Of a stretch of DNA of 64,000 nucleotides, positions 8,875 through 18,348 are shown one piece after another. The stretch is taken from contig CABVRX010000008.1 in the NCBI GenBank assembly GCA_902500825.1, positions 46,737 through 110,736 of the forward strand. The letters are read 5' to 3'. Origin of the DNA: an uncultured Nitrospira sp. (GTDB lineage Bacteria > Nitrospirota > Nitrospiria > Nitrospirales > Nitrospiraceae). The number at the start of each line of letters is the position of its first letter. Position 1 is the first letter of the stretch. Both the position numbers and the translations under genes were made by a program. Below the pieces are notes generated by a model, which was not told the origin of the DNA, made no database searches, and saw nothing but the letters and a program-made list of their open reading frames with translations.

Positions 8875-8904
8875 TTGACAGTTCTGGAACGGCTATGCTA
8901 CAGT
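8875..8904 (+). promoter_or_regulatory. Predicted extended -10 promoter of the FAD oxidoreductase gene
   Basis: A perfect TTGACA (8875-8880) is followed after 18 bases by TACAGT (8899-8904), preceded by the TG of an extended -10 element at 8896-8897. Transcription would begin near 8911 and leave a leader of about 50 bases before ATG 8961, which has an AAGGA ribosome-binding site. Confidence 0.55.
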
Positions 8905-8960
8905 CCGCGATCCGTTGATATTCCAGGTTTTTCTTTACTTAACTTCTTAAGGAACACTGT

Positions 8961-10310
8961 ATGAGCGGGACACAGGCGCATGTGATTATCGTGGCAGGAG
9001 CTGGACCGGCTGGTATGGCTGTTGCCGCCGCGCTTTCAAAATCCGGCCACGAAATCATTATTCTCAATCGTGATATCAAATTCGGTGGATTAGCCGAATA
9101 CGGGATATTCCCTTCTAAGCTGAAACTCCGTGGTGGTCTCAAGAAACAGTATTGGGAACTGCTTCAACAGAAGAACGTCCATTATTTGGGGAATGTTTCC
9201 ATTGGAAACGGAAAAGACCTGACGGTCGAAGAGGTGCGCGGGTTGGGTGCAAGCGCAGTTGTCTTCACGATCGGTGCGCAGGGGACCAAGGCTATCGGGG
9301 TCGAAGGGGACTCGGCTCACGGCGTGTTTCACGCCAAAGATGTGGTCTATCACTTCAATCGCTTACCGGGTTTCGGCGACCGCCCATTTGAAATGGGAAA
9401 ACATGTCGCCGTGATCGGGGCGGGAGATGTGATGGTGGATATCGCCCACTGGTTGGTCCGCTACAAGAAAGTTGACAAGGTCACGGCAATTGTCAGACGG
9501 GGACCTGTGGAACGAAAGTACAATCCAAAAGAAATTCGCAGCATCTGTGCCAATATGGACCTTGAGGGGATCAAAGATGAGTTTGAGCGCATCAAGGACC
9601 GTCTCGCCAAGGTCGGCCAGAACCCTGATCAAGTCTTACAGGCGTTCACCGACGAGTTTACCAAGTGCGAACCGAAGGTGACAGAGACGAAGATGGGGTT
9701 TCGCTTCCTTGCGTCGCCGAAACGTATTCTGGTTGACGGCAATAATCGAGTTCGCGGACTCGAAATGGAAGATAACCGGCTTGACCCAAAGGGTGAAGAT
9801 ACCGTCGCCGTGGGCTTGAAGCAGTATTATGAATTTCCCTGCGACTCGGTTGTGTTTGCGGTCGGTGACAAGGTGGATGAGACGGTCGGCCTACCGTATA
9901 AGAACGGTATGTTTACCACGAACCCGAACAAGACCGGCAATGATCCCGATGATGCGCTTTTTCAGGCCTTTGATGAATCAATAGGTAAGGTGATGGATGG
10001 TATGTTTTTGGCCGGTTGGGCTAGAAAAGCCAGTGAAGGTCTCGTCGGTGTTGCGAAGCGTGATGGGGATTGGTGTGCGGAAGTCGTCGATCGCTATCTC
10101 ATGTCCAAGAGCGGCACAGACGCCAAGATAGTACTTGATCGCTTGCACTCGCTTCTTGGAAGGCATCAAAGTCGCCCGGTTGACGTGAATGGCTTGCGGG
10201 CACTCGATGTGGCAGAACGCTCATTCGCCGGGAAAGCCGACTGCATCGGAGAGTTCAAGTTTGCTGCAAATCAAGACATGCTTAAACATATTGGACAGGG
10301 GAAGGCATAG
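8961..10310 (+). CDS. FAD/NADP-dependent oxidoreductase (FprA/GltD-like)
   Basis: A two-dinucleotide-domain flavoprotein of 449 residues. The FAD site is VAGAGPAGMAVAAAL near the N-terminus with the downstream GGLAEYGIFP, and the NAD(P) site is VIGAGDVMVDIAHWLV near residue 155. The order and the C-terminal FLAGWARKASEGLVG segment resemble adrenodoxin-reductase/FprA-type ferredoxin-NADP reductases and the small subunit of glutamate synthase. It lacks the N-terminal iron-sulfur domain of GltD and has no adjacent gltB, so a ferredoxin-NADP reductase role is more likely. The ATG has a good AAGGA site seven bases upstream. Confidence 0.8.
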   Translation: MSGTQAHVIIVAGAGPAGMAVAAALSKSGHEIIILNRDIKFGGLAEYGIFPSKLKLRGGLKKQYWELLQQKNVHYLGNVSIGNGKDLTVEEVRGLGASAVVFTIGAQGTKAIGVEGDSAHGVFHAKDVVYHFNRLPGFGDRPFEMGKHVAVIGAGDVMVDIAHWLVRYKKVDKVTAIVRRGPVERKYNPKEIRSICANMDLEGIKDEFERIKDRLAKVGQNPDQVLQAFTDEFTKCEPKVTETKMGFRFLASPKRILVDGNNRVRGLEMEDNRLDPKGEDTVAVGLKQYYEFPCDSVVFAVGDKVDETVGLPYKNGMFTTNPNKTGNDPDDALFQAFDESIGKVMDGMFLAGWARKASEGLVGVAKRDGDWCAEVVDRYLMSKSGTDAKIVLDRLHSLLGRHQSRPVDVNGLRALDVAERSFAGKADCIGEFKFAANQDMLKHIGQGKA

Positions 10311-10333
10311 ATAACGCCCTGAAAATCCCGCTC

Positions 10334-11194
10334 TCATACGTGTCCCCATTTCAGCTTTTCCCGCAATACTTCATAGTAATGACTCTCTGGAAATCTAATT
10401 AATCTTGTCCGATAGTCAGAGGCCCGAATTACTGCCATATCACCTTGTGACATGGCAACGCCGACTTGCCCGTCGAGCGTCGCCATCGATCCGTCATCCT
10501 TGCTCGTCAACGTCACTTCAATGACGACATCGCCTGGTACGATTAACGGGCGATGCGTCAATGTATGCGGAGAGATGGGGGTCAGGATAAGCGCCTGGAG
10601 AGCTGGGTTCATGATGGGTCCCCCGGCAGAAAGGGAGTAAGCGGTAGAGCCTGTCGGTGTTCCGATGATCAGGCCGTCACCTCGTAGATTTGTCACGAAC
10701 TGCCCCCCTATGGCGATCTGTAGTTCGATCATACGAGCGAGGGTGCCTTTACTGATGACGACATCGTTGAGCACGATTCCTCGCGCGACTGTTTCTCCGT
10801 GTCGATGAACGTGTGTTGCCAACATCAGACGCTCATCGAGGGTATAGTCGTTGGCGAATACTCGTTCCAGTGAAGGGTAGAGGTTGTCCAGCCGCACCTC
10901 GGTTAAGAATCCGAGCCCACCCATGTTGACCCCCAAGATGGGGATGCTTCGTTCTGCTGCCAGCCGTGCTGCGTTCAGAATGGTTCCGTCGCCACCCAAC
11001 ACCAACAGCACATCGGCTTTTTCAGCGAGTTGCGTTTTCTGAATTCCGCCCGACTCATTCAACAATACCGCAGACGTTGTATCGAGAAGGACATTGATAC
11101 TGCGGGCTCGGAGCCAAGCGACAACTCCTAGCAGCGTGGCTTTGACTTCAGGAAATTTTGGCTTGGTGAGAATCCCGATACTTTTACTTTTCAT
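10334..11194 (-). CDS. nadK: NAD kinase
   Basis: NadK phosphorylates NAD to NADP. The diagnostic GGDGT is at residues 67-71, followed by ILGVNMGGLGFLTE and the C-terminal GDGLIIGTPTGSTAYSLSAGGPI, both family hallmarks. Length 286 residues is typical. It is convergent with the NADP-linked oxidoreductase gene, ending about 20 bases from it, and divergent from clpC. A strong promoter lies about 40 bases upstream of its ATG. Confidence 0.95.
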   Translation of the reverse strand: MKSKSIGILTKPKFPEVKATLLGVVAWLRARSINVLLDTTSAVLLNESGGIQKTQLAEKADVLLVLGGDGTILNAARLAAERSIPILGVNMGGLGFLTEVRLDNLYPSLERVFANDYTLDERLMLATHVHRHGETVARGIVLNDVVISKGTLARMIELQIAIGGQFVTNLRGDGLIIGTPTGSTAYSLSAGGPIMNPALQALILTPISPHTLTHRPLIVPGDVVIEVTLTSKDDGSMATLDGQVGVAMSQGDMAVIRASDYRTRLIRFPESHYYEVLREKLKWGHV

Positions 11195-11231
11195 GAATCC
11201 CGTATGCGTGAGCGGTCAAAAAAGGATGGCG

Positions 11232-11261
11232 ATTGTATCGGGATGTTTCTTTTTATGTCAA
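11232..11261 (-). promoter_or_regulatory. Predicted sigma-70-type promoter of nadK
   Basis: Reading the reverse strand, TTGACA (11256-11261) and TACAAT (11232-11237) are separated by 18 bases. Both boxes are near consensus. The start point would be near 11225, giving a leader of about 30 bases to the nadK ATG. Confidence 0.6.
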
Positions 11262-11350
11262 CGCGTGGTCAATCGAATCCACGATGCATAGAGTAAAGAG
11301 AAAACGACCGCAGTTGTCATCGTGTCACGCCGTCTGTTATTCGCTCAACC

Positions 11351-11379
11351 TTGACTCTCAAGAATACTGTGGTTAGAAT
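11351..11379 (+). promoter_or_regulatory. Predicted sigma-70-type promoter of clpC
   Basis: TTGACT (11351-11356), a 17-base spacer and TAGAAT (11374-11379) form a near-consensus promoter about 70 bases upstream of the clpC ATG. I see no CIRCE inverted repeat or CtsR-like direct repeats next to it. Confidence 0.6.
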
Positions 11380-11449
11380 TAGGCCAAGGTTTATCAAGGG
11401 TTTGCTCGAACGCGGCCAGGATTCGCACTCACTAGTGTAAGGAGGCAGG

Positions 11450-13876
11450 ATGTTCGAACGATTCACGGACAAAGGTCGAAAGATCATCATCCTCGCGCGC
11501 GAGGAGGCCGAGCGGCACCAAAACGACTATCTAGGTACAGAGCATCTCGTCTTGGCCATACTGCGTGAGTCCGACGGCATTGCCCTGATGATTCTGAAAA
11601 AGATGGGGCTCTCTACTGAGCAGATTCGTTTGGAAATTGAGCGAAATCTGCCTGGTGGAGGGACCACCATGACGTTTGGTGAGATCCCCTTTAGTCCACG
11701 TGTGAAAAAGGTGATTGAATACGGAGTCGAAGAAGCCCGCCTACTGGGACACAATCATATCGGCAGCGAGCATCTCCTCCTCGGCCTCCTTCGTGAAGAA
11801 GAAGGGATAGGGGGAAAGATTCTTCGAAGTTTAGGAGCCAACCTTCTGACTGCACGACAGTTAACTGTGACATTTCTGCGAAAGTCGGCTCCGCGCGAAC
11901 GGGATCGGAAGAGTAATACTCCAGCTCTCGACGAATTCGGCCGTGACCTGACGCAGTTGGCTCAAGAAGGTCAACTGGACCCCGTGATCGGCAGGGCTGA
12001 TGAAATTGAGCGCGTCCTACAGATTCTCAGTCGAAGGAGCAAGAATAATCCTGTGCTGATCGGTGAATCCGGTGTCGGGAAAACCGCTATTGTCGAAGGG
12101 CTTGCTCAACGGATTGTTCAATCTGAAGTTCCCGACAATCTGCTCTCTCGCCGGGTCATCGCCTTGGATCTGGGTTCTCTCGTCGCCGGTACGAAATACC
12201 GTGGACAGTTTGAAGAGCGTCTCAAGGTCGTGATGAAGGAAATTGTTCAGGCCGGCAATATCATCATTTTTATCGATGAGCTGCATACGCTGGTTGGGGC
12301 TGGAGCTGCAGAGGGATCCATCGACGCCTCCAATATGTTGAAGCCGGCCTTGTCGCGCGGCGAAATTCAATGCATTGGGGCCACGACGTTGGATGAGTAC
12401 CGAAAACATATTGAAAAAGACGGTGCGTTGAAACGGCGATTCCAGCCGATCCACGTTCAGCCGCCCAATCTCGACGAAACCGTTCGCATCATCCAAGGGC
12501 TTCGAGACCGGTACGAAGAACATCACGGAGTGGAAATCACAGAAGACGCCATTGTTGAGGCCGTCAAGTTGTCTGATCGGTACATCACCGACCGGTTCCT
12601 CCCGGACAAGGCGATCGATTTGATCGATGAAACCGGGTCACGGGCGAAGCTCCAGACCTATGCGCTTCCCTCTGAATTAAAAGCGATGGAGCAAGAGCTG
12701 AAGAAGGTTTCGCGGGAGAAGGAACTCTCGATATCTATGCAGAATTTCGAAGAAGCCGTACGGCATCGTGAGGAAGAAGAGAGGCTGCGCAAGCTGCTCG
12801 ACGAATCCAAACGAGAATGGAAAAAGAATCAAGAAAAGAACAAACCGGTGATCGGCAAAGAGGATGTCGCCTATGTTGTCTCAAAAATGACCGGTATTCC
12901 GCTCTTTAAGCTGGAGGAAGAGGAATCCAATAAGCTGTTGCGCATGGAAGAATTTCTCCATAAACGAGTGGTCGGTCAGAACGAAGCGATCTCTGCGGTC
13001 GCTCGCGCCATCCGCCGATCTCGTGCCGGGTTGAAGGAAGCTCGGAAACCGATCGGCTCATTCATTTTCTTGGGACCGACCGGCGTGGGGAAGACGGAAC
13101 TGGCAAGAACATTGGCTGAGTTTCTGTTCAATAGTGAAGATGCGCTGATTCGTGTTGATATGTCTGAATATCAGGAGAAGTTTACGAGTTCTCGACTCTT
13201 TGGTGCTCCTCCCGGCTATGTTGGGTATGAAGAAGGAGGACAGTTGACCGAAAAGGTCCGCCGTCGGCCTTATTCGGTCGTCCTATTCGATGAAATCGAG
13301 AAGGCACATCCGGATGTGTTCAATGTCCTGCTTCAAGTATTAGACGACGGCGTGTTGACCGATAGTCTCGGTCGAAAGGTTGATTTCAAGAACACGGTCG
13401 TCATCATGACGTCCAACATCGGGACGAAAATGATTCAAAAGGGTGTCTCCCTTGGTTTTCAGAGCACAGAAGGGGAAGCGGCGCGTCGGAAGAAGGAGGA
13501 AGTGCTCGGAGAACTCCGGAAATCGTTCAGTCCTGAATTTCTCAACCGGATCGATGAGATCGTGATTTTCCATCAGTTGGAAAAAGAGCAGCTCTATAGC
13601 ATCCTGGATATCCTGCTCCGTGAGTTGAACCTCCGCCTGTTGGATAAAGGGATCGAGATTGAGGTCGATGATGAAGTCAAGCAGTGGCTCATCAAAGAGG
13701 GCTACGAACCGTTGTACGGAGCGAGGCCAATGCGAAGGGCTATTCAACGTGCCATCGGTGACCCGCTTTCCGATGAGCTGATCAGGGGGCGTTTCAAAGA
13801 AAGTCGCAAGGTGAAAGTGGTTCTGCGGGACGGAGCTCCGACCTTTATCGAGCAGGAGGCAATGGCAGGAGTATAG
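11450..13876 (+). CDS. clpC: ATP-dependent Clp protease ATPase subunit ClpC
   Basis: ClpC is an AAA+ unfoldase that feeds proteins to ClpP. The 808-residue protein shows two Clp N repeats (about residues 1-145), a first Walker A GESGVGKT at 205-212, a UVR-like middle segment (about 424-460, containing [15 protein letters not shown]) that separates ClpC from ClpA and ClpB, and a second Walker A GPTGVGKT at 542-549. A strong AAGGAGG site precedes the ATG. It has its own promoter and a terminator behind it, so it is probably monocistronic. No mcsA, mcsB or ctsR is nearby. Confidence 0.96.
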   Translation: MFERFTDKGRKIIILAREEAERHQNDYLGTEHLVLAILRESDGIALMILKKMGLSTEQIRLEIERNLPGGGTTMTFGEIPFSPRVKKVIEYGVEEARLLGHNHIGSEHLLLGLLREEEGIGGKILRSLGANLLTARQLTVTFLRKSAPRERDRKSNTPALDEFGRDLTQLAQEGQLDPVIGRADEIERVLQILSRRSKNNPVLIGESGVGKTAIVEGLAQRIVQSEVPDNLLSRRVIALDLGSLVAGTKYRGQFEERLKVVMKEIVQAGNIIIFIDELHTLVGAGAAEGSIDASNMLKPALSRGEIQCIGATTLDEYRKHIEKDGALKRRFQPIHVQPPNLDETVRIIQGLRDRYEEHHGVEITEDAIVEAVKLSDRYITDRFLPDKAIDLIDETGSRAKLQTYALPSELKAMEQELKKVSREKELSISMQNFEEAVRHREEEERLRKLLDESKREWKKNQEKNKPVIGKEDVAYVVSKMTGIPLFKLEEEESNKLLRMEEFLHKRVVGQNEAISAVARAIRRSRAGLKEARKPIGSFIFLGPTGVGKTELARTLAEFLFNSEDALIRVDMSEYQEKFTSSRLFGAPPGYVGYEEGGQLTEKVRRRPYSVVLFDEIEKAHPDVFNVLLQVLDDGVLTDSLGRKVDFKNTVVIMTSNIGTKMIQKGVSLGFQSTEGEAARRKKEEVLGELRKSFSPEFLNRIDEIVIFHQLEKEQLYSILDILLRELNLRLLDKGIEIEVDDEVKQWLIKEGYEPLYGARPMRRAIQRAIGDPLSDELIRGRFKESRKVKVVLRDGAPTFIEQEAMAGV

Positions 13877-13914
13877 CGCCCTTGGCGATCGGGAAGATCT
13901 CTATAAGCGTTAGT

Positions 13915-13950
13915 GGCCTCTGCGGCTGATTGCTGCAGGGGCCGTTTTGT
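13915..13950 (+). terminator. Rho-independent terminator after clpC
   Basis: A nine-pair stem, GGCCTCTGC (13915-13923) with GCAGGGGCC (13935-13943) and one G-U pair, encloses an 11-base loop and is followed by GTTTTGTTATT. It lies about 40 bases after the clpC stop. It also argues against a TTG start for tsaD at 13947, which would fall inside the U-tract. Confidence 0.75.
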
Positions 13951-13982
13951 TATTCAACGCCATCTGGCCCATTTGTAACGAG

Positions 13983-15080
13983 ATGTATTTTTCTCACAAT
14001 CGGTCCAAATTTCAATCTGAGGCTCGATGGCGCCCAGGCTTGGTTCTTGGCATCGAGTCTTCATGCGATGAAACGGCCGCGGCCATACTCAGTTGCGAAG
14101 GCGATGTACTTTCCAACGTCGTCTTTTCACAGGTGACCATCCATGAAAAGTTCGGTGGCGTCGTTCCAGAACTAGCCGCGCGAGCTCATCTGGGGAAGAT
14201 CGACATGGTGGTCCGAGAAGCCTTGGCGACCGCCCAAATCTCGAAACATGACCTCAGTGCTATAGCCGTCACCCAAGGGCCAGGATTGGCCGGGGCACTT
14301 TTGGTGGGAGTGAATTACGCCAAGGCCTTGAGTTACGGTTTGGGTATTCCGATCATCGGGGTCAATCACCTGCAGGGCCACATCGCTTCCGCCTGGCTTG
14401 CTGATTCGATGTTTCCGGTATCCTGCATTGTGCTGGTTGTGTCGGGTGGCCATACCCACCTCTATCGCCATGAAGTCGGTGGCCGGTGTACGCTACTCGG
14501 ACGTACCCGCGACGATGCAGCCGGTGAAGCCTTCGATAAGGGAGCCCAGATGCTTGGCTTGGGGTATCCAGGTGGACCGGCCGTTGATCGGATCGCACGT
14601 TCCGGTGATTCACAAGTTATTCGATTTCCTCGATTCCACCGGGCGAAGAACAGTCTTGAGTTCAGCTTTAGTGGTCTCAAGACGGCTTTGTTGTACAAGT
14701 TACGAGAACTGGGTGGGCCTCTGTCGTCTCAACAGATTGCCGACTTAGCGGCCGGCTATCAAGAGGCCATCGTGCAGGTGTTGGCCACGAAGGCCTTCGC
14801 TGCCCTCACGCAGTCGAATTTGAATACGCTTGCTGTCGTCGGCGGGGTTTCGGCTAATTCCCGGTTAAGAACTATACTGAGCGAGCGCGCGGTGCGTGAA
14901 GGCATTCGCCTATCATTGCCGCCTATCGAGTTTTGCACTGACAATGCTGCCATGATTGCCTCAGCGGGTCGTCAGTTGCTGATGAACGGAGAACGACCAC
15001 AGGAAGATTTCGATATCAGCCCGGCTGAAAGATTCGTGGCGATTCATGAAGAAAATAGAGCAAATATCGGTTTTTCATAA
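13983..15080 (+). CDS. tsaD: tRNA N6-adenosine threonylcarbamoyltransferase TsaD
   Basis: TsaD (Gcp/YgjD) is the catalytic subunit for the t6A37 tRNA modification. Family signatures are present: LGIESSCDETAAA, the iron-binding HxxxH in GVNHLQGHIASAW, SGGHTHLY and VGGVSANSRLR. ATG 13983 is chosen because the upstream in-frame TTG at 13947 lies in the clpC terminator; this leaves a short N-terminal extension of about 17 residues and no obvious ribosome-binding site. hflX follows after 11 bases. Confidence 0.93.
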   Translation: MYFSHNRSKFQSEARWRPGLVLGIESSCDETAAAILSCEGDVLSNVVFSQVTIHEKFGGVVPELAARAHLGKIDMVVREALATAQISKHDLSAIAVTQGPGLAGALLVGVNYAKALSYGLGIPIIGVNHLQGHIASAWLADSMFPVSCIVLVVSGGHTHLYRHEVGGRCTLLGRTRDDAAGEAFDKGAQMLGLGYPGGPAVDRIARSGDSQVIRFPRFHRAKNSLEFSFSGLKTALLYKLRELGGPLSSQQIADLAAGYQEAIVQVLATKAFAALTQSNLNTLAVVGGVSANSRLRTILSERAVREGIRLSLPPIEFCTDNAAMIASAGRQLLMNGERPQEDFDISPAERFVAIHEENRANIGFS

Positions 15081-15091
15081 GGAGAACGCCA

Positions 15092-16786
15092 ATTCCTGAT
15101 ATCCGAGGTCAGATCACAGGACTCCGTGCCAGCCAAGTCGCCTCGGTAGAACGACTCTACCGACGTCGTGTCTCCCTCGATAAAGTCATTACCGCAGAGA
15201 TCGCAAAGGCAATGGCCCAGTTGACCGTTGAGCTCCGTCGACCGATCGGCGTGCTGCTGACCAGGCGAGGACAGGTCCAGGAAGTGATTGTGGGAACGGA
15301 TTTGACTCTGTCTTCAACAACGCTGACCTTGTTCCGTGCGGGTGCGCGATCGCTCCGTGGGTTGAGATTCATTCGCACACAGCTGCATGATCAGCCCTTA
15401 AATCAAGAGGTGCTCACCGACCTCGCCTTCTTGCGACTTGATCTTATCGGCATTCTCTCCGTCACCGAAGATGGGCAACTCGGCAATCTGTATGTAGCGC
15501 ATCTGCTGGCGCCCAATTCGACCGGTCAATTGGTCAAAGTACTCAAGGCTGTTCCGTTTCACAATCTGACCATGATGTTCGCCCAGTTTATCCAAGAGCT
15601 CGATGCAGACCTTCAGCAGGCGCGAGCTCATTATGATGTGGGGAGCGGTAGGGAATCGGCGATACTTGTTAGCGCTTCAGTTAAAAGCCGGTCCGAGCAG
15701 GAAGAGCGTTTAATCGAATTGACGGAGCTGGCAACTTCCGCCGATGTCATGGTGGTTGACCGTGTCGTGCAGCGAACGCCGGACGGACATCAGCGATATC
15801 TCTTGGGTAGAGGTAAGCTGAAGGATGTGTTGATTCAGACGCTCCATCGGGGGGCCGACATGGTGATCTTTGATCAAACATTGTCGCCGGCTCAACTGCG
15901 GGCAATTTCGGAGATGACGGATATCAAGGTTATTGACCGGACGCAACTGATCCTAGATATCTTTGCCCGACGAGCTCACAGTCGTGAAGGTAAGGTACAG
16001 GTGGAACTAGCACAGTTACGGTATCTGCTTCCACGATTATCTGGAAAAGGTGCCCAACTCTCTCGCCTGGGTGGTGGGATCGGCACTCGTGGACCGGGCG
16101 AAACCAAATTGGAAACCGATCGTCGCCGCGTGCGTGACCGAATCACGCATTTAGAACGGGAACTGAGGCAGTTTGCACGTCAGCAAGGCCAACGGCGGTC
16201 AAGGCGAAGTCGACACGGACTGCCTATCGTTTCACTCGTGGGCTATACGAACGCCGGTAAGTCGACATTGCTGAACGTGCTGACGAACAGTCATGTGTCG
16301 ACTCAAGACCGATTGTTTGAAACCCTGGACACGACGAGCCGACGCCTGCGTTTCCCGGAGGATCGCGAAATCATCATCACCGATACAGTAGGGTTTATCC
16401 GGGATCTTCCGCAAGAGCTGGTCGGCGCCTTTCGGACAACACTCGAAGAACTACACGAGGCAGATCTTCTGCTGCATGTCGTCGATGCCAGCGCCGCTGA
16501 CATCGACGTTCAAATTACGGCGGTCATCGCCGTCCTTGAGGAGCTGCATTTGAATGGGATACCGAGATTGCTCGTGTTTAATAAGTGTGACCAGATATCA
16601 TCACCGCACATCGAGTTACTCTGCCGACGGTACGGAGCCATCGGCATTTCGGCGATTCAGCCCGCCACACTTCGTCCGCTTCTCACTCGATTGGAAGCTC
16701 ACGTAAGAGCGCTGGCAACCGGTGAAGATAAGACCGTTGACCTGCCTCTATCGTACGACGCGCTGATGCTTGCATCTCGTCGTTAA
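15092..16786 (+). CDS. hflX: GTPase HflX, probable ATT start codon
   Basis: HflX is a ribosome-associated GTPase that rescues or splits stalled ribosomes. It shows the HflX N-domain (LLGRGKLKDVLIQTL), a glycine-rich linker (SRLGGGIGTRGPGETKLE) and the G domain with G1 GYTNAGKS at residues 384-391. The first ATG in frame is 15212, but 40 codons upstream of it are open and encode the conserved HflX opening (GLRASQVASVERLYRRRVSL). That stretch has no ATG, GTG, TTG or CTG. An AAGGAG at 15079-15084 lies seven bases before ATT at 15092, so ATT is the best start; an in-frame TAG at 15056 bounds the frame. Confidence 0.9.
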   Translation: MPDIRGQITGLRASQVASVERLYRRRVSLDKVITAEIAKAMAQLTVELRRPIGVLLTRRGQVQEVIVGTDLTLSSTTLTLFRAGARSLRGLRFIRTQLHDQPLNQEVLTDLAFLRLDLIGILSVTEDGQLGNLYVAHLLAPNSTGQLVKVLKAVPFHNLTMMFAQFIQELDADLQQARAHYDVGSGRESAILVSASVKSRSEQEERLIELTELATSADVMVVDRVVQRTPDGHQRYLLGRGKLKDVLIQTLHRGADMVIFDQTLSPAQLRAISEMTDIKVIDRTQLILDIFARRAHSREGKVQVELAQLRYLLPRLSGKGAQLSRLGGGIGTRGPGETKLETDRRRVRDRITHLERELRQFARQQGQRRSRRSRHGLPIVSLVGYTNAGKSTLLNVLTNSHVSTQDRLFETLDTTSRRLRFPEDREIIITDTVGFIRDLPQELVGAFRTTLEELHEADLLLHVVDASAADIDVQITAVIAVLEELHLNGIPRLLVFNKCDQISSPHIELLCRRYGAIGISAIQPATLRPLLTRLEAHVRALATGEDKTVDLPLSYDALMLASRR

Positions 16787-16807
16787 CCCCTGCACAATCG
16801 GGCCGCA

Positions 16808-17473
16808 ATGAAGAAAGCCACACGCATGAAGGCACGATCCGTTCTCGACCGCCCGGCGCGGATTGCCACGAGTCTTCATCACGCCATGCCGGTGGCGCGA
16901 GTCGAATTAACGCATCGTTCTCCGTGGGAACTACTGGTGGCCACAATTCTCTCGGCACAGTGCACGGATCAGCGCGTGAATCAGGTGACGCCGAGCCTCT
17001 TCGCGCAATATCTAACCCCCCAAGTCATGGCAAAGGCGATGCCGACTGAACTGGAGGCATTGATCAGATCAACCGGCTTCTATAAGAGCAAAGCGAAAAA
17101 CTTGATCGGCTGTGCTCAGGTCATTACCGCACAGTTCAAGGGGCAAGTCCCCGACACAATGGAAGCACTCATCTCGATACCTGGTGTCGGGCGAAAAACA
17201 GCCAATGTGCTCCTTGGGGTTGTGTTTGGAAAACCGGCTTTGGTGGTCGATACGCATGTAATGCGGGTGGCTAACCGACTGGCTCTTTCCCACTCAAATG
17301 ATCCCGAGCAAATTGAGCGCGATCTACAGTCGGTGTATCCGCAAACCCAGTGGACGGATGTGTCTCAACGGTTGCTCCTTCATGGCCGATATGTGTGTCT
17401 TGCACGGAAGCCTCGCTGCCTTGTATGTCCGATTTATACTGCTTGCGAGTGGGAAGGAAAGCTCCAGAAATGA
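16808..17473 (+). CDS. nth: Endonuclease III
   Basis: A base-excision-repair DNA glycosylase/AP lyase that removes oxidised pyrimidines. The helix-hairpin-helix with catalytic lysine (IPGVGRKTANVLLG), the catalytic aspartate (VVDTHVMRVANRL) and the C-terminal 4Fe-4S cysteines in the pattern C-x6-C-x2-C-x5-C are all intact. ATG 16808 is used; ATG 16826 is an alternative that would trim six residues. The stop overlaps the yicC start (ATGA). Confidence 0.95.
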   Translation: MKKATRMKARSVLDRPARIATSLHHAMPVARVELTHRSPWELLVATILSAQCTDQRVNQVTPSLFAQYLTPQVMAKAMPTELEALIRSTGFYKSKAKNLIGCAQVITAQFKGQVPDTMEALISIPGVGRKTANVLLGVVFGKPALVVDTHVMRVANRLALSHSNDPEQIERDLQSVYPQTQWTDVSQRLLLHGRYVCLARKPRCLVCPIYTACEWEGKLQK

Positions 17474-18348
17474 TAAAGAGCATGACAGGATTTGGCCAGC
17501 GACAGGAGACATGGGCTGACGGGATCGTCAGTGTCGAAGTACGATCGGTTAACCATCGTTTCCTTGAAACGTCCATTCGCATGCCGAAGTTGATGGCCGG
17601 GTTAGAAGAGCGCTTCAAGAAGACGATCCAACAATATTGTGTCCGTGGAAGAGTCGATTTTACGGTGTTGCTGCAGAGCGGTCGAGGAAGCGCGCGTGCG
17701 GTGCAACTTGACGTTGAACTAGCGAAACAGTACTATCAAGTTCTTCGTACTCTCCAGCGTACACTGAGACTTAAAGGCTCCATTGACATCGAACGGATGG
17801 CGGGATTCCGCGATATCATCACACTTTCTGAACAGCCGACCGACGATCCGAAGCTTACAAAAATGGTGGAGAAGCTTGGACTATTGGCGGTGTCAGATAT
17901 GGCGAAGATGCGGGAAAACGAGGGGCGTTTGCTTGCGCAGGATATCCTGGCTCGACTTGAGCAAGTGCGTGAGTGCAGGAGTGCCGTAGTATCCCGCGCT
18001 CCCCTCATCGCGCAGGAAACCTTCGACCGTATGAAGCAGCGCGTGGAGAAGTTGTTGGCAGACTCAATCCCGGATCTTCCTCGGCTCAATCAGGAGTTGG
18101 CCATCTATGCCGATCGGTGCGACATTACGGAAGAATTGGTCAGGCTGGACACGCATATGGTACAGTTTGAGCGGGCGATCCAGGGCACCGAACCGGTGGG
18201 CAAGACGTTGGATTTTCTTCTTCAGGAGATGGGGCGGGAGGTTAATACCATTGGATCAAAAGCCAATGACGCGTCGATCAGGACCAACGTGGTGCGACTG
18301 AAGGCCGAGCTTGAGCGTATGCGCGAACAGATACAGAACGTCGAATGA
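17470..18348 (+). CDS. yicC: YicC-family endoribonuclease
   Basis: A 292-residue YicC/YloC protein, starting MIKSMTGFGQ, the family's near-invariant opening, and ending in the conserved region with LDFLLQEMGREVNTIGSKAND. Members are endoribonucleases affecting stress survival and small-RNA turnover in E. coli. ATG 17470 overlaps the nth stop by ATGA, and its own stop overlaps the gmk start the same way, so all three are probably co-translated. The yicC-gmk-rpoZ-coaBC order is conserved in many bacteria. Confidence 0.93.
   Translation: MIKSMTGFGQRQETWADGIVSVEVRSVNHRFLETSIRMPKLMAGLEERFKKTIQQYCVRGRVDFTVLLQSGRGSARAVQLDVELAKQYYQVLRTLQRTLRLKGSIDIERMAGFRDIITLSEQPTDDPKLTKMVEKLGLLAVSDMAKMRENEGRLLAQDILARLEQVRECRSAVVSRAPLIAQETFDRMKQRVEKLLADSIPDLPRLNQELAIYADRCDITEELVRLDTHMVQFERAIQGTEPVGKTLDFLLQEMGREVNTIGSKANDASIRTNVVRLKAELERMREQIQNVE

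Noticed and set aside
13947..13949. TTG start for tsaD
   Set aside because: It lies in the U-tract of the clpC terminator and would add non-conserved residues.
15212..15214. ATG 15212 as the start of hflX
   Set aside because: It would remove 40 residues that match the conserved start of HflX, and no ribosome-binding site precedes it, while an AAGGAG is well placed for the ATT at 15092.
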